Shown piece after piece: positions 15,555 to 25,560 of a DNA stretch of 64,000 nucleotides; the first letter of the stretch is position 1, and each line of letters opens with the position of its first letter. The notes under the pieces were generated by a model. It saw only the letters and a program-made list of their open reading frames with translations. It made no database searches and was not told the DNA's origin. The stretch is from assembly GCA_013003075.1 (NCBI GenBank), contig JABDLJ010000014.1, forward strand, positions 1 through 64,000, given 5' to 3'. Source of the stretch: Paracoccaceae bacterium. GTDB lineage: Bacteria; Pseudomonadota; Alphaproteobacteria; Rhodobacterales; Rhodobacteraceae. A program made the position numbers and the translations under genes.

Positions 15555-16978
15555 AAGTTAGCGGCCAGCACTGCCAGTACCGCCGCTGCAAGAACGCAAA
15601 CCAGGCTCACGCGATCCTTGAACGCAAATATGATCGGATCGTCATGCATCTCGCCGCGATGCGTCTTCATGACGGCGCGGCTCAGCCAGTAGAGCAGGAT
15701 CAGACAGATGCCCCACAAGAGGGCCGGCGTTGCGTAGAGCTCTTGCACCGATGGCGTATTGAGATAAAGCGCCAGTACCAAGACGGCGACATAGCTGGAG
15801 GATATCGCCATTTGCGAGATCAGGGGCAAATCCTCTGCCCGGTAGCCCCGTCCGGCCGGCTGCTGCTCGCCGCGGCCCAGCGCGTCGACAAGCTCGGCCT
15901 GCCGCTTGATGGCCGCAAGCGCAAGAAACAGAAAGATAGACAGCGCCAGCAACCAGACCGACAGGTAGATCGAGGTCGCAACACTGCCGGCAACGATGCG
16001 GATCGTGTAAAGGCCCGCGAGGGTACAAATATCGAGGATCGTCTTGCGTTTGAAATAGAAGGAATAGGCCGCAGTCAGCAGGTAGTAACCGGCCAGGACC
16101 AAGGCAAAAAGAGGCTCGGTCACAAGCGCGATCGCCATGCCCGCAAGTAGAAGTCCGACAGCCATCGGACGGCCCCAGGAAAGCGGCAGCGCGCCAGAGG
16201 CGAAGGGGCGTTCCTGTTTGCGCGGGTGGGCACGATCCGATGCCAGATCCAGCAGATCATTAAGCGCATAGACGCTGGATGCGACAAGGCAGAAGGCGGC
16301 GAATGCAAGGGCCGAGTGCGCGAAGCTGGGCAACGTCCAGACCTGCCCGGCCATCATCGGCAGGAACACCAGCAGGTTTTTTGCCCACTGATGCGGGCGC
16401 AGGGCCGCCCAAAAAGCTGGGCCTGGCGCGTTGGGCGCGCCCACGACATGCGCCGGGATCGGCCGGCCGGCAAACGCCGCGCGGGCGCGATCGGGCAGAT
16501 CGAGGGTAACGATCGCAGCTGCGTCATCGGCCAGGGGATGATAGGGTGACTGCGGCCCAACCAGCGCATATGTCTGACCATCGGTCGAAAAGGAATGCGG
16601 CCAGATCCCCTCGAGCTGCGGAATGTGATCGGCGATCTCCTGGGCAAGGCGGGCTTCACGCTCGTCACAGGACAGGCAGACCCTGCGGTCCAGCCGCGCG
16701 GCCTCGCGAATGAATTCCAGCGCCGTCTCGCGGTAGGCAAGGCCCTGGGGTGTCAGCGCATCGCGCCTGCGCCCGTCCGGTTCCAGTTCGTCCTCACCTG
16801 CAGGAAGCCATTTTAGCGACAGCTGCGCCCAAACCCGCTCGTCCCGCAATGTGCCGTGTATCAATCCGCCCTCAAGTTCGACAGCGATCACCTCGGGCAA
16901 TGTCTCGATCAGCTCGGCGAAGGGCTCGGCGCCTTGCGCAGCCTCCAAAGCGGCGGTGGAAAAGCTATCAGATGTCAT
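15551..16978 (-). CDS. UbiA-family prenyltransferase with degenerate N-terminal HAD domain
   Basis: 475 residues from the ATG at 16978. Residues about 20-190 match in layout the HAD phosphatase domain attached to decaprenyl-phosphate phosphoribosyltransferase-type proteins, but the catalytic DLDGT is replaced by ELEGG (VIAVELEGGLIHG), so phosphatase activity is unlikely. From about 200 the UbiA domain begins (ALRPHQWAKNLLVFLPMMAG) with both aspartate motifs: NDLLDLASDRAHPRK and DICTLAGLYTIRIVAG. Relatives make polyprenyl-phosphoryl ribose, a sugar donor for cell-surface glycans. The gene lies between two ABC-2 exporters. An in-frame Met at 17146 would add 56 residues of poor quality. Confidence 0.75.
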   Translation of the reverse strand: MTSDSFSTAALEAAQGAEPFAELIETLPEVIAVELEGGLIHGTLRDERVWAQLSLKWLPAGEDELEPDGRRRDALTPQGLAYRETALEFIREAARLDRRVCLSCDEREARLAQEIADHIPQLEGIWPHSFSTDGQTYALVGPQSPYHPLADDAAAIVTLDLPDRARAAFAGRPIPAHVVGAPNAPGPAFWAALRPHQWAKNLLVFLPMMAGQVWTLPSFAHSALAFAAFCLVASSVYALNDLLDLASDRAHPRKQERPFASGALPLSWGRPMAVGLLLAGMAIALVTEPLFALVLAGYYLLTAAYSFYFKRKTILDICTLAGLYTIRIVAGSVATSIYLSVWLLALSIFLFLALAAIKRQAELVDALGRGEQQPAGRGYRAEDLPLISQMAISSSYVAVLVLALYLNTPSVQELYATPALLWGICLILLYWLSRAVMKTHRGEMHDDPIIFAFKDRVSLVCVLAAAVLAVLAANF

Positions 16979-17169
16979 GCCTGCATTTATGGCCAGCGCT
17001 GCGGCCGGCGCAAATGCAATTCGTCCTTCGCGCCGCCCAACGGCGGCATTCATCGCAAACAGGCAACTCAAACGGCGGCAAAAGCAGCCTGCGGCCTTGC
17101 ATCCCGACCCCCTCACGTTATCACGTTGTGAGTGGCCATTTGGCAAGCGGGCCGCAACCGAGGTGCTTG

Positions 17170-18092
<923 letters not shown>

Positions 18093-18096
<4 letters not shown>

Positions 18097-18854
18097 ACTG
18101 GCAAGCCATGAAATCCATCTATGTCTTTGAAATGGTGCGAACATTCCGAACACTTTGGCAATCTGTCGTCTCGCCGGTGATATCCACGTCTTTGTATTTC
18201 GTGGTCTTCGGGGCGGCCATAGGAAGCCGGATCGACGAGGTTGAGGGCGTCACCTACGGCGCTTTTATCGTTCCTGGGCTGATCATGCTGACCGTGCTTG
18301 TCCAGTCGATCTCGAACGCCTCTTTCGGCATCTATTTCCCGAAGTTCATCGGTACCATCTACGAGCTTTTGTCGGCGCCGGTGAACATCCTTGAGATCGT
18401 CGCGGGCTATGTCGGAGCTGCGGCGACAAAGAGCTTCGCGATTGGCCTGATCATCCTGGGGACCGCCTACCTGTTCGTGCCGCTCGATATCCAGCATCCG
18501 TTCCTGATGCTTGGCTTCTTGATGCTGACCTGTCTTTCCTTCAGCCTTCTGGGGTTCATCATCGGCATCTGGGCTGGCAGTTTCGAGCAGCTTCAGATTA
18601 TCCCGCTGCTTGTCATCACGCCGCTGGTCTTCCTGGGGGGCAGTTTCTACTCGGTTTCAATGCTGCCGCCGTTCTGGCAAACCGTGACGATGTTCAATCC
18701 CGTACTCTACCTGATTTCGGGATTTCGCTGGGCCTTTTTCGGAACCGCGGACGTGCCGGTCGCACTGAGCCTTCTGGCGATCGCGGCGTTCACCGTGATC
18801 TGCATCGGCGTCATATGGCTGATATTCCGCACCGGCTGGAGGATCAAAAACTAA
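18093..18854 (+). CDS. ABC-2 type transporter permease
   Basis: 253 residues with six hydrophobic spans. The ABC-2 family signature region is [20 protein letters not shown] followed by [16 protein letters not shown]. This is the DrrB/NodJ/YadH class of exporter permease; the substrate could be a lipid-linked glycan or small hydrophobic molecule. It is co-translated with the preceding ATPase. Its place two genes after KpsMT and next to a polyprenyl-sugar type enzyme favours an envelope substrate, by inference only. Confidence 0.88.
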
Positions 18855-18932
18855 AGTCGCTCTCGCAACATTGCGCGCCGAAGTACAAAAGCTCTCTTGT
18901 TGCCCGACAGGCAGCGGCCTACATGCACCGAT

Positions 18933-19730
18933 ATGAGACGTTTCATCCCTTTCCTAAAATCCCCGCCGCGCGTGTCTGTCGTTCGTCTGCAGGGCATTAT
19001 CGCGTCGGCCGGAAGAGCCGCGGCGCTGAATGACGAGGGTCTTGCCGCGCTCGTCGAGAAAGCCTTCACACGGGGCAAGCCGGCCGCTGTTGCGCTGGTC
19101 ATCAATTCACCCGGCGGCAGCCCGGTTCAGTCGTCGCTGATCGCTGCGCGGATCCGGCGCTTGTCGGCAGAAAAGAAGGTGCCCGTCTACGCTTTCGTCG
19201 AAGATGTCGCGGCATCGGGCGGCTATTGGCTTGCCACGGCAGCGGACGAGATCTGGGTGGACGACAATTCGATTGTCGGATCGATCGGCGTGATCACCGC
19301 CGGGTTTGGCTTTAGCGATCTGATCTCGCGCTTCGGCATCGAGCGGCGTGTCTACACCGCCGGCAGATCGAAAAGCCTTGCCGACCCGTTCCAGCCTGAA
19401 AAGGCCTCGGACGTCAAACGCATCAAGGCGCTGCAAGAACAGATCCACGGCAGCTTCATCTCTCAGGTCAAGGCGCGGCGCGGCGACAAGCTGGCCGATC
19501 GCGATCTGTTCACCGGCGAGGTCTGGGTCGGACAAAAGGCCATCGACGACGGGCTTGCCGACGGGATTGGCCATCTGGTGCCGAAGATGAAAGAGGTGTT
19601 CGGCGACAAGGTCCAGTTCGCGCAGTACTCGCAACGGCGTCCGCTTCTGGGCCGCCTGGGTGTGCGCATCGTGGACGATGTCGCCCATTCACTTGAAGAG
19701 CGGGCCAGCTATGCTCGCTTCGGGCTGTAG
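18933..19730 (+). CDS. S49-family (SppA/SohB-like) serine peptidase
   Basis: 265 residues with the S49 core. The substrate-groove motif is VINSPGGSPVQSSLI, the catalytic Ser is in VAASGGYWLATAADEI, and the catalytic Lys is in AGRSKSLADPF. There is no strong transmembrane anchor; the N-terminus MRRFIPFLKSPPRV is short, closer to the small alphaproteobacterial SppA-like proteins than to full-length SppA. Family members digest signal peptides or membrane-protein fragments. The stop is 3 nt from the next small gene. Confidence 0.88.
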   Translation: MRRFIPFLKSPPRVSVVRLQGIIASAGRAAALNDEGLAALVEKAFTRGKPAAVALVINSPGGSPVQSSLIAARIRRLSAEKKVPVYAFVEDVAASGGYWLATAADEIWVDDNSIVGSIGVITAGFGFSDLISRFGIERRVYTAGRSKSLADPFQPEKASDVKRIKALQEQIHGSFISQVKARRGDKLADRDLFTGEVWVGQKAIDDGLADGIGHLVPKMKEVFGDKVQFAQYSQRRPLLGRLGVRIVDDVAHSLEERASYARFGL

Positions 19731-19733
19731 CGT

Positions 19734-19892
19734 ATGATTTCGATCGTTGGCCTTTTTCTGATCGGCATGGTCGTGCTGGCGCTTTTCGGGCGGATCAAGC
19801 GGCCCGGCACGCGCATTGGCGGCAAGAAGTGCCGCCATTGCGGCACGCCGCTGATCGGAAAAGGGCCCTGCGCCTGCGGCAAGAGGCAATAG
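19734..19892 (+). CDS. 52-residue membrane-anchored zinc-ribbon micro-protein
   Basis: One N-terminal transmembrane helix (ISIVGLFLIGMVVLALFG) is followed by a basic stretch and a four-cysteine knuckle, KKCRHCGTPLIGKGPCACG, with two closely spaced Cys pairs fit to hold zinc. It sits 3 nt after the S49 peptidase stop and 4 nt before the antiporter start, so it is almost certainly in the same transcript. Its function is unknown; a substrate or lipid-facing adaptor for the neighbouring protease is only a guess. Confidence 0.7.
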   Translation: MISIVGLFLIGMVVLALFGRIKRPGTRIGGKKCRHCGTPLIGKGPCACGKRQ

Positions 19893-19896
19893 GCAC

Positions 19897-20856
19897 ATGT
19901 CGGACTTTGCCTATGCCGGTCTTGGTTTACTGATCCTGATCTTCGCCGGCGATGCGTTGGTGCGCGGGGCGGTCAATACATCGCTGCGTCTGGGCGTGCC
20001 GGCACTGATCGTGTCTCTGACCATCGTGGCCTTCGGTACGTCGGCGCCGGAACTTCTGATCTCCGTCAGTGCCATTCTCGACGGCGCGCCCGGCATCGCG
20101 CTTGGCAATGTCGTCGGCTCCAATACCGCAAATGTCCTTCTGGTTCTGGGCTTGCCGGCGCTCTTGGCAGGTCTCAAGACCTCTGAATGCGATACCGGCA
20201 AAAGCTACCTGATCATGATAGGGGTCAGCATGCTCTTCGTTGCGCTGTGCTTTGTCGGCCCGATCACGTGGTGGCACGGTCTTCTTTTGCTTGGCGTTCT
20301 GGCGCTCATTTTGGGCGATCAGCTGCGCGAGGCCCTGACGCACCGCAGCGAGAACTCGCGCGGCCACATCGAAGAGGTCGAAGGTTCCGATCCCGAAATG
20401 CGCTGGTGGAAGATAGGTGTCTACACCGTACTTGGTCTGATCGGCTTGCCGTTGGGCGCCGATCTTCTGGTCGACAGCTCGGTGTCCATCGCCCGCACCT
20501 ACGGGGTCAGCGAAACGGTGATCGGTCTGACGCTGATCGCCATCGGCACCTCCTTGCCGGAACTGGCGACGACGGTCATGGCCGCCTTCCGCAACCAGAC
20601 CGAGGTCGCCCTTGGCAACGTCATCGGCTCGAACATGTTCAACCTACTGGCCATCATGGGGATCGCCAGCCTCGTTGGTCCCATCCCCGTCGATCGGTCG
20701 TTTCTGGTGTTCGATCTCTGGGTAATGCTCGGCGCGTCCTTGCTGATTGCGCCGTTTGTCTTCTCGCGCAGGCTTAACATGACCAAACGCTGGGGCATCA
20801 GCCTGACAGTGGCCTATGCGGTCTATCTCGTGGTGGTGATCTATTATGGTAGCTAA
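19897..20856 (+). CDS. Calcium/sodium antiporter (CaCA family, YrbG-like)
   Basis: 319 residues, ten transmembrane spans arranged as an inverted repeat. Both alpha-repeat signatures are present: VAFGTSAPELLISVSA with ALGNVVGSNTANVL, and IAIGTSLPELATTVMA with ALGNVIGSNMFNLL. Acidic residues in the two G-S/T-S-x-PE motifs form the cation site. It exchanges cytoplasmic Ca2+ for Na+ or H+. It overlaps the next gene by 11 nt. Confidence 0.92.
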   Translation: MSDFAYAGLGLLILIFAGDALVRGAVNTSLRLGVPALIVSLTIVAFGTSAPELLISVSAILDGAPGIALGNVVGSNTANVLLVLGLPALLAGLKTSECDTGKSYLIMIGVSMLFVALCFVGPITWWHGLLLLGVLALILGDQLREALTHRSENSRGHIEEVEGSDPEMRWWKIGVYTVLGLIGLPLGADLLVDSSVSIARTYGVSETVIGLTLIAIGTSLPELATTVMAAFRNQTEVALGNVIGSNMFNLLAIMGIASLVGPIPVDRSFLVFDLWVMLGASLLIAPFVFSRRLNMTKRWGISLTVAYAVYLVVVIYYGS

Positions 20857-21643
20857 TCAAAGCAACAAACGCGCGCTGGTCACCGGCGCGGGGCATCGGC
20901 TTGGCAGGGCCATGGCGCTCTATCTTGGCGATCTGGGCTATGATGTGGCGGTACACTACAACCGCTCTGAAGCTCCCGCCGAAGAGGTGGCCGGGGCGAT
21001 CCGGGCGGGCGGCGCCAATGCCGTCGCGCTTCAGGCCGATCTCTTGAGCGAAACCCAAACGCAAGAGCTGGGTCCGAAGGCTGCCGAGGCATTGGGCGGC
21101 CCGCTGAGCGTTCTGGTCAACAACGCGTCGGTCTTCGAATACGACAATATCAACACGGCAACGCGCGAGAGTTGGGACCGGCACCTTGAATCCAACCTGC
21201 GCGCACCTTTCGTTCTGACACAGTTTCTCGCCACGCAGGATCTTGTCGCGCATACCGACGGTCGGGGCGAGCCGATGGCCTCGGCGCTGGTGGTCAACAT
21301 GATCGACCAACGGGTCCGGAAGCTGACGCCAGAATTCATGAGCTATACCATCGCCAAGATGGGCCTGTGGGCGCTTACGCAGACCGCGGCACAAGCTCTG
21401 GCGCCGCGCGTCAGGGTGAACGCGATCGGTCCCGGCCCAACATTGCAGGGCGCGCGCCAATCCGAAGAACACTTCGCCCAGCAGCGTGGCGCGACCATCC
21501 TGGAGCGCGGCGCGAACGTGGAGGATATCACCGGCGCATTGGGCTATTTTCTGAACGCCCCGGCAGTCACGGGTCAACTTTTTTGTATCGACGGCGGACA
21601 GCATCTTGCATGGGAAACGCCGGATGTTCTTGGCCCCGAATAG
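20846..21643 (+). CDS. Short-chain dehydrogenase/reductase (pteridine-reductase-like)
   Basis: 265 residues with a classical SDR fold. The cofactor motif is TGAGHRLGRAMA with HYNRS following beta2, which favours NADPH, then NNAS and the catalytic YTIAK. The TGAGHRLGR variant and a C-terminal SGQLFCIDGGQHL pattern are shared with FolM/pteridine reductase-like enzymes reducing dihydrofolate or dihydrobiopterin; this substrate assignment is tentative. The gene overlaps the antiporter gene by 11 nt. Confidence 0.85.
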   Translation: MVANQSNKRALVTGAGHRLGRAMALYLGDLGYDVAVHYNRSEAPAEEVAGAIRAGGANAVALQADLLSETQTQELGPKAAEALGGPLSVLVNNASVFEYDNINTATRESWDRHLESNLRAPFVLTQFLATQDLVAHTDGRGEPMASALVVNMIDQRVRKLTPEFMSYTIAKMGLWALTQTAAQALAPRVRVNAIGPGPTLQGARQSEEHFAQQRGATILERGANVEDITGALGYFLNAPAVTGQLFCIDGGQHLAWETPDVLGPE

Positions 21644-21966
21644 CGAAATTCCGCCGGAATACGAAGATCGGCCCTTGACTTGTACACCTTCTCCGTCGCG
21701 GTCACGAAGCTGTTACGAATCCGCTAATGTTTTCAGAGATTTGCCACCTGGTCAAAAATTTATCGTTTAAAATCAATGAGATATTTATGTGCCTATTTTT
21801 TAGGCAGGTCATCGAAATGGCTCGAAAATAAGGAAAAATTCCAGTCGCCTGAAAGTTACCAACGGAGTTATCCCCAGAAGTCGTGGACAGCTTTTCTCTT
21901 GCGGTGGCTTGCGTAAGGTTGCAGCGCCGACGAGGAATCACGGTCCACACGAGACAAACGCACCAA
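21644..21966 (+). other. AT-rich intergenic region upstream of uvrC
   Basis: 323 nt, markedly AT-rich between about 21715 and 21860. It contains a small hairpin TGCCTA-TTTTT-TAGGCA (21790-21806) and TTATCCCCA at about 21869, one base from a DnaA box. No coding frame is convincing; an upstream in-frame GTG at 21883 would lengthen UvrC by 28 residues that do not resemble the family. It probably holds the uvrC promoter and the end of the preceding transcript. Confidence 0.4.
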
Positions 21967-23820
21967 GTGAGTGAAGTTTTGACAGGTTACGACGTCATCC
22001 AAGACTATTTGAAGTCGCTCGGCAGCAGCCCGGGCGTCTACCGGATGCTCGATGAAAAAGGTGCGGTGCTGTATGTCGGAAAGGCGCGAAATCTCAAGGC
22101 GCGCGTCTCCAGCTATGCGCGGCCCACAGGCCATACGCCGCGCATCGCACGCATGATCGAGGACACCGCCTCGATGATGTTCCTGACCACCAAGACAGAG
22201 ACCGAGGCGCTGCTTCTGGAGCAGAACCTGATCAAGCAGCTCAAGCCGCGCTACAACGTTCTGCTGCGTGACGACAAGTCGTTCCCAAATATCCTTGTGG
22301 CCAAAGAGCACGATTTTCCGCAGATCAAGAAACACCGAGGTCGCAAGTCCGAGAAGGGCACCTATTTCGGCCCCTTTGCCAGCGCCGGCGCGGTCAACCG
22401 CACGCTGAACCAGCTGCAGAAGGTCTTTTTGTTGCGCAATTGCACGGATGCGACATTCGAAGGCCGCACCCGTCCGTGCCTTCTCTACCAGATCAAGCGC
22501 TGCAGCGCGCCGTGCGTGGGATACATTGATGCAACGGCCTATGGCGATCTGGTCAAGGACGCCGAGCGTTTCCTGCAAGGCAAGTCCACGAAAGTGCAAG
22601 CCCACCTGGCCGCCGAAATGGACGCCGCAAGCGCAGCCATGGAGTTCGAGCGCGCCGCCGCCCTGCGTGACCGCATTCGCGCGCTGACACAGGTGCAGTC
22701 CAATCAGGGCGTCAACCCGCAAGGCGTCTCTGAGGCGGACGTGATCGCGCTTTATTCAGAGGGCGGGCAGGCCTGCGTTCAGGTGTTCTTCATCCGGGCC
22801 AACCAGAACTGGGGCAACCGCGACTACTATCCGCGCGTTGTCAGCGGCACCGAGCCGGCCGAGGTTCTGCAAAGCTTCATGGGCCAGTTCTACGGCGACA
22901 AGACGCCACCCCGGCAGATCCTGCTCTCGCACGGTATCGAGGACCCCGACCTGATGGCAGAGGCCTTGTCGGCAAAGGCCGAGCGCAAGGTCGAGATCCT
23001 GGTGCCTCAGCGCGGCGAGAAGGCCGAGCTGATCGCCAATGCCACACGCAACGCCCGCGAAAGCCTGGCACGGAAGATGTCCGAGACCGCAACGCAAGGC
23101 AAACTGCTCAAGGGTCTTGCCGGGGCCTTCGATCTAGATGCGCCGCCAGAACGGATCGAGGTCTATGACAACTCGCATATCCAGGGCACCAATGCCGTCG
23201 GCGGCATGATCGTGGCTGGACGCGACGGATTTCTCAAAAGCCAATACCGCAAGTTCAACATCAAGAACGAGGATCTGACGCCCGGCGACGATTTCGGCAT
23301 GATGAAAGAGGTGCTGACACGCCGCTTCAAGCGGCTTTTGAAAGAGGACCCCGACCGCGAAAGCGGCGCCTGGCCCGATCTTTTGTTGATCGACGGCGGC
23401 GCCGGGCAAGTGAGTGCGGTGCACGAGATCCTGGCCGAGTTGGGGGTCGATGACATCGACATGGTCGGCGTTGCAAAGGGCGTGGATCGCGACGCGGGCA
23501 AGGAAGAGTTTCACCGCACCAGAAAGCGCCCCTTCGCGCTACGCCACAACGACCCAGTGCTCTATTTCGTGCAGCGCTTGCGCGACGAGGCCCACCGCTT
23601 TGCAATCGGCGCACACCGCCAGAAACGCGCAAAAGCGGTGGGCGCAACCCCGCTCGACGATGTGCCCGGCGTCGGAGCGACCCGAAAACGCGCCCTACTC
23701 AGCCATTTCGGCTCGGCCAAGGCGGTCAGCCGGGCCGGGCTTGCGGACCTCAAGGCGGTCGACGGCATATCAAGCACGCTTGCTGAAAGCATTTACGACT
23801 TCTTTCACGAGAAAGGCTGA
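21967..23820 (+). CDS. uvrC: Excinuclease ABC subunit C
   Basis: 617 residues from a GTG start. Domains in order: GIY-YIG nuclease (about 15-95, [20 protein letters not shown]), Cys-rich region [24 protein letters not shown]/UvrB-binding motif (about 200-235), an RNase H-like 5'-nuclease domain ([11 protein letters not shown], then LLIDGGAGQ) and a C-terminal double helix-hairpin-helix ([20 protein letters not shown]). It makes both incisions in nucleotide excision repair with UvrB. GTG at 21967 is chosen because [14 protein letters not shown] matches the usual N-terminus. Confidence 0.95.
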   Translation: MSEVLTGYDVIQDYLKSLGSSPGVYRMLDEKGAVLYVGKARNLKARVSSYARPTGHTPRIARMIEDTASMMFLTTKTETEALLLEQNLIKQLKPRYNVLLRDDKSFPNILVAKEHDFPQIKKHRGRKSEKGTYFGPFASAGAVNRTLNQLQKVFLLRNCTDATFEGRTRPCLLYQIKRCSAPCVGYIDATAYGDLVKDAERFLQGKSTKVQAHLAAEMDAASAAMEFERAAALRDRIRALTQVQSNQGVNPQGVSEADVIALYSEGGQACVQVFFIRANQNWGNRDYYPRVVSGTEPAEVLQSFMGQFYGDKTPPRQILLSHGIEDPDLMAEALSAKAERKVEILVPQRGEKAELIANATRNARESLARKMSETATQGKLLKGLAGAFDLDAPPERIEVYDNSHIQGTNAVGGMIVAGRDGFLKSQYRKFNIKNEDLTPGDDFGMMKEVLTRRFKRLLKEDPDRESGAWPDLLLIDGGAGQVSAVHEILAELGVDDIDMVGVAKGVDRDAGKEEFHRTRKRPFALRHNDPVLYFVQRLRDEAHRFAIGAHRQKRAKAVGATPLDDVPGVGATRKRALLSHFGSAKAVSRAGLADLKAVDGISSTLAESIYDFFHEKG

Positions 23821-23874
23821 AGCCCGCCGCCGGTTAGGCTTTCCGGGGCGGCCCGAACAGGCTAGGACAAGCCC

Positions 23875-24540
23875 ATGACGTGGAACCTGCCAAATATCCT
23901 GACGGTGCTTCGGCTTTTGGCCGCGCCGGGGCTTGCGATCATGTTCCTCTACTTCGTCCGGCCGTGGGCCGACTGGTTCGCGCTCGTTCTCTTTGTAACC
24001 GCGGCCGTGACCGACTGGTTCGACGGCTATCTGGCACGGTCCTGGAAGCAGGAAACCAAGCTTGGCGCGATGATGGACCCGATCGCCGACAAGGCAATGG
24101 TGGTGATCGCGCTTTTGGTCATCACAGGGCTTTCGGGCATGGATCCCTGGATCCTTATGCCCGCGACCGTGATCCTCTTTCGCGAGGTATTCGTCAGCGG
24201 CCTGCGCGAGTTTCTGGGCGACACCGCGGGCACGCTGAAGGTCACCAAACTGGCGAAATGGAAGACCACCGCGCAGATGGTGGCCATCGCTGTTCTCTTC
24301 GCAAAGGGCGTCTTCGAGCATCACTTCGGGATGCTGGTCTTCGGGCTTGGCAGTGAAATGGCAACGAATATTCTGGCGGGCCGCGAAGAAGACGTGATCG
24401 GCCTTGGCTGGAAATACCAGGGCATGATCGCCACTTGGTGGGTGGGTGTCGGTCTTTTGTGGATTGCCGGCATTTTGACGCTGATTACCGGCATCGACTA
24501 CCTTCGCAAATCGGTGCCGTATCTGAAGGATACGCCGTGA
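23875..24540 (+). CDS. pgsA: CDP-diacylglycerol–glycerol-3-phosphate 3-phosphatidyltransferase
   Basis: 221 residues, four to five transmembrane spans. The CDP-alcohol phosphotransferase motif is complete: DWFDGYLARSWKQETKLGAM continuing to MDPIADK, i.e. DG-x2-AR-x8-G-x3-D-x3-D. It makes phosphatidylglycerol phosphate, the committed step to phosphatidylglycerol and cardiolipin. In alphaproteobacteria pgsA commonly follows uvrC, as here, and its stop overlaps moaD (TGATG). Confidence 0.94.
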   Translation: MTWNLPNILTVLRLLAAPGLAIMFLYFVRPWADWFALVLFVTAAVTDWFDGYLARSWKQETKLGAMMDPIADKAMVVIALLVITGLSGMDPWILMPATVILFREVFVSGLREFLGDTAGTLKVTKLAKWKTTAQMVAIAVLFAKGVFEHHFGMLVFGLGSEMATNILAGREEDVIGLGWKYQGMIATWWVGVGLLWIAGILTLITGIDYLRKSVPYLKDTP

Positions 24541-24785
24541 TGGACGTTCTGTATTTTGCATGGCTGCGCGAACGCATCGGCATTCCCAAGGAAACCGTTG
24601 AGACCGATGCCGCCACCGTGTCAGAACTTGTGGCTGAGCTTGTGGCCCGCGAAGAGCGTTATGCCACCGCGTTTGCCGATACCAGCGCGGTCCGGGTCGC
24701 GCTGGATCAGGAGCTGTCCGATTTCGACGCCGCGCTGGACGGTGTCCGCGAGGTGGCCTTCTTTCCCCCGATGACAGGCGGCTAG
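24540..24785 (+). CDS. moaD: Molybdopterin synthase small subunit
   Basis: 81 residues with a ubiquitin-like beta-grasp fold (MDVLYFAWLRERIGIPKETV) and the essential C-terminal Gly-Gly (FFPPMTGG) that carries the thiocarboxylate sulfur. It partners MoaE, encoded next, to convert cPMP to molybdopterin. The ATG overlaps the pgsA stop codon by 1 nt; the stop is 1 nt before moaE. Confidence 0.94.
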   Translation: MDVLYFAWLRERIGIPKETVETDAATVSELVAELVAREERYATAFADTSAVRVALDQELSDFDAALDGVREVAFFPPMTGG

Positions 24786-24786
24786 C

Positions 24787-25227
24787 ATGGAGATCCGAGT
24801 GACATCGGACCTGTTCGACCCAAGCGCCGAGCTTTCCGGCTTTGCCAAGGGGCGTATGGATACAGGCGCCGTCGTGACCTTCACCGGCGTTGTGCGCGAT
24901 ACCGCGGGCGATCTGAAAACGATGCGGATCGAGCACTATCCAGGCATGACTGAAAAGGCGATTGCCAAGATCGCAGGCGAGGCCCAGACACGATGGAGCC
25001 TGACCGACTGCCTCGTGATCCACCGCTACGGCGATCTTGCGCCGGGCGAGGCGATCATGATGGTCGCGACCGCGGCGGGGCATCGGGCCGAGGCCTTCGA
25101 GGCCGCCGAGTTCCTGATGGACTACCTGAAATCGCGCGCGCCGTTCTGGAAGAAAGAGATTACCGAGACCGGCGCGGAGTGGGTCGCGGCCAAGGACGAC
25201 GACGAAGACGCGCTGTCGCGCTGGTGA
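24787..25227 (+). CDS. moaE: Molybdopterin synthase catalytic subunit
   Basis: 146 residues of the MoaE family: GAVVTFTGVVRD near residue 27, the segment MRIEHYPGMTEKAI, the active-site region HRYGDLAPGEAIMMVATAAG and the conserved LKSRAPFWKKE loop with the lysine that helps hold the intermediate. With MoaD it inserts two sulfurs into cPMP. It is coupled to moaD with 1-nt spacing and ends against the convergent gene at 25228 with no gap. Confidence 0.95.
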   Translation: MEIRVTSDLFDPSAELSGFAKGRMDTGAVVTFTGVVRDTAGDLKTMRIEHYPGMTEKAIAKIAGEAQTRWSLTDCLVIHRYGDLAPGEAIMMVATAAGHRAEAFEAAEFLMDYLKSRAPFWKKEITETGAEWVAAKDDDEDALSRW

Positions 25228-25560
25228 TCAATTCGCGCCCTGGTTGGTGCGCTCGATGTAGGCCCGCAAATCGTCCGCTTCGCTGCGCGACTGGCGCAGC
25301 CCGTCCATCGCGGCCTGAAGTTCCGCTTCGGTCTGGGTCAGCCGGTTGGACAACTCGGCCTCGCGCTGGCACATCTTGGTGACCGCCTCTTCCTTGGCCT
25401 CTTCGGCTTCGTGCAGCGACCGGGCCAGCCGGTCAAGTTCGCCCACATCCGAAACGTTCACCCGCGTCAGCTTGTGCAAGAGCCAATAGGCGAACCAGCC
25501 CAGCATGAAGGCCACGAATAGGATGATCGCGGTTGCGATCACGAACTCAATTCTGTTCAT
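25228..25560 (-). CDS. Small membrane protein with coiled-coil tail
   Basis: 110 residues: one N-terminal transmembrane helix (FVIATAIILFVAFMLGWFAY) and a cytoplasmic or periplasmic coiled coil (about 42-105, LDRLARSLHEAEEAKEEAVT onward). No enzymatic domain. It overlaps the 3' end of the OmpA-family gene by 14 nt, so it is likely part of the same transcript and may act with it in envelope organisation. Function unknown. Confidence 0.7.
   Translation of the reverse strand: MNRIEFVIATAIILFVAFMLGWFAYWLLHKLTRVNVSDVGELDRLARSLHEAEEAKEEAVTKMCQREAELSNRLTQTEAELQAAMDGLRQSRSEADDLRAYIERTNQGAN

Noticed and set aside
21850-21966. Chromosomal replication origin upstream of uvrC
   Set aside because: Only one imperfect DnaA-box-like site and no neighbouring replication genes.
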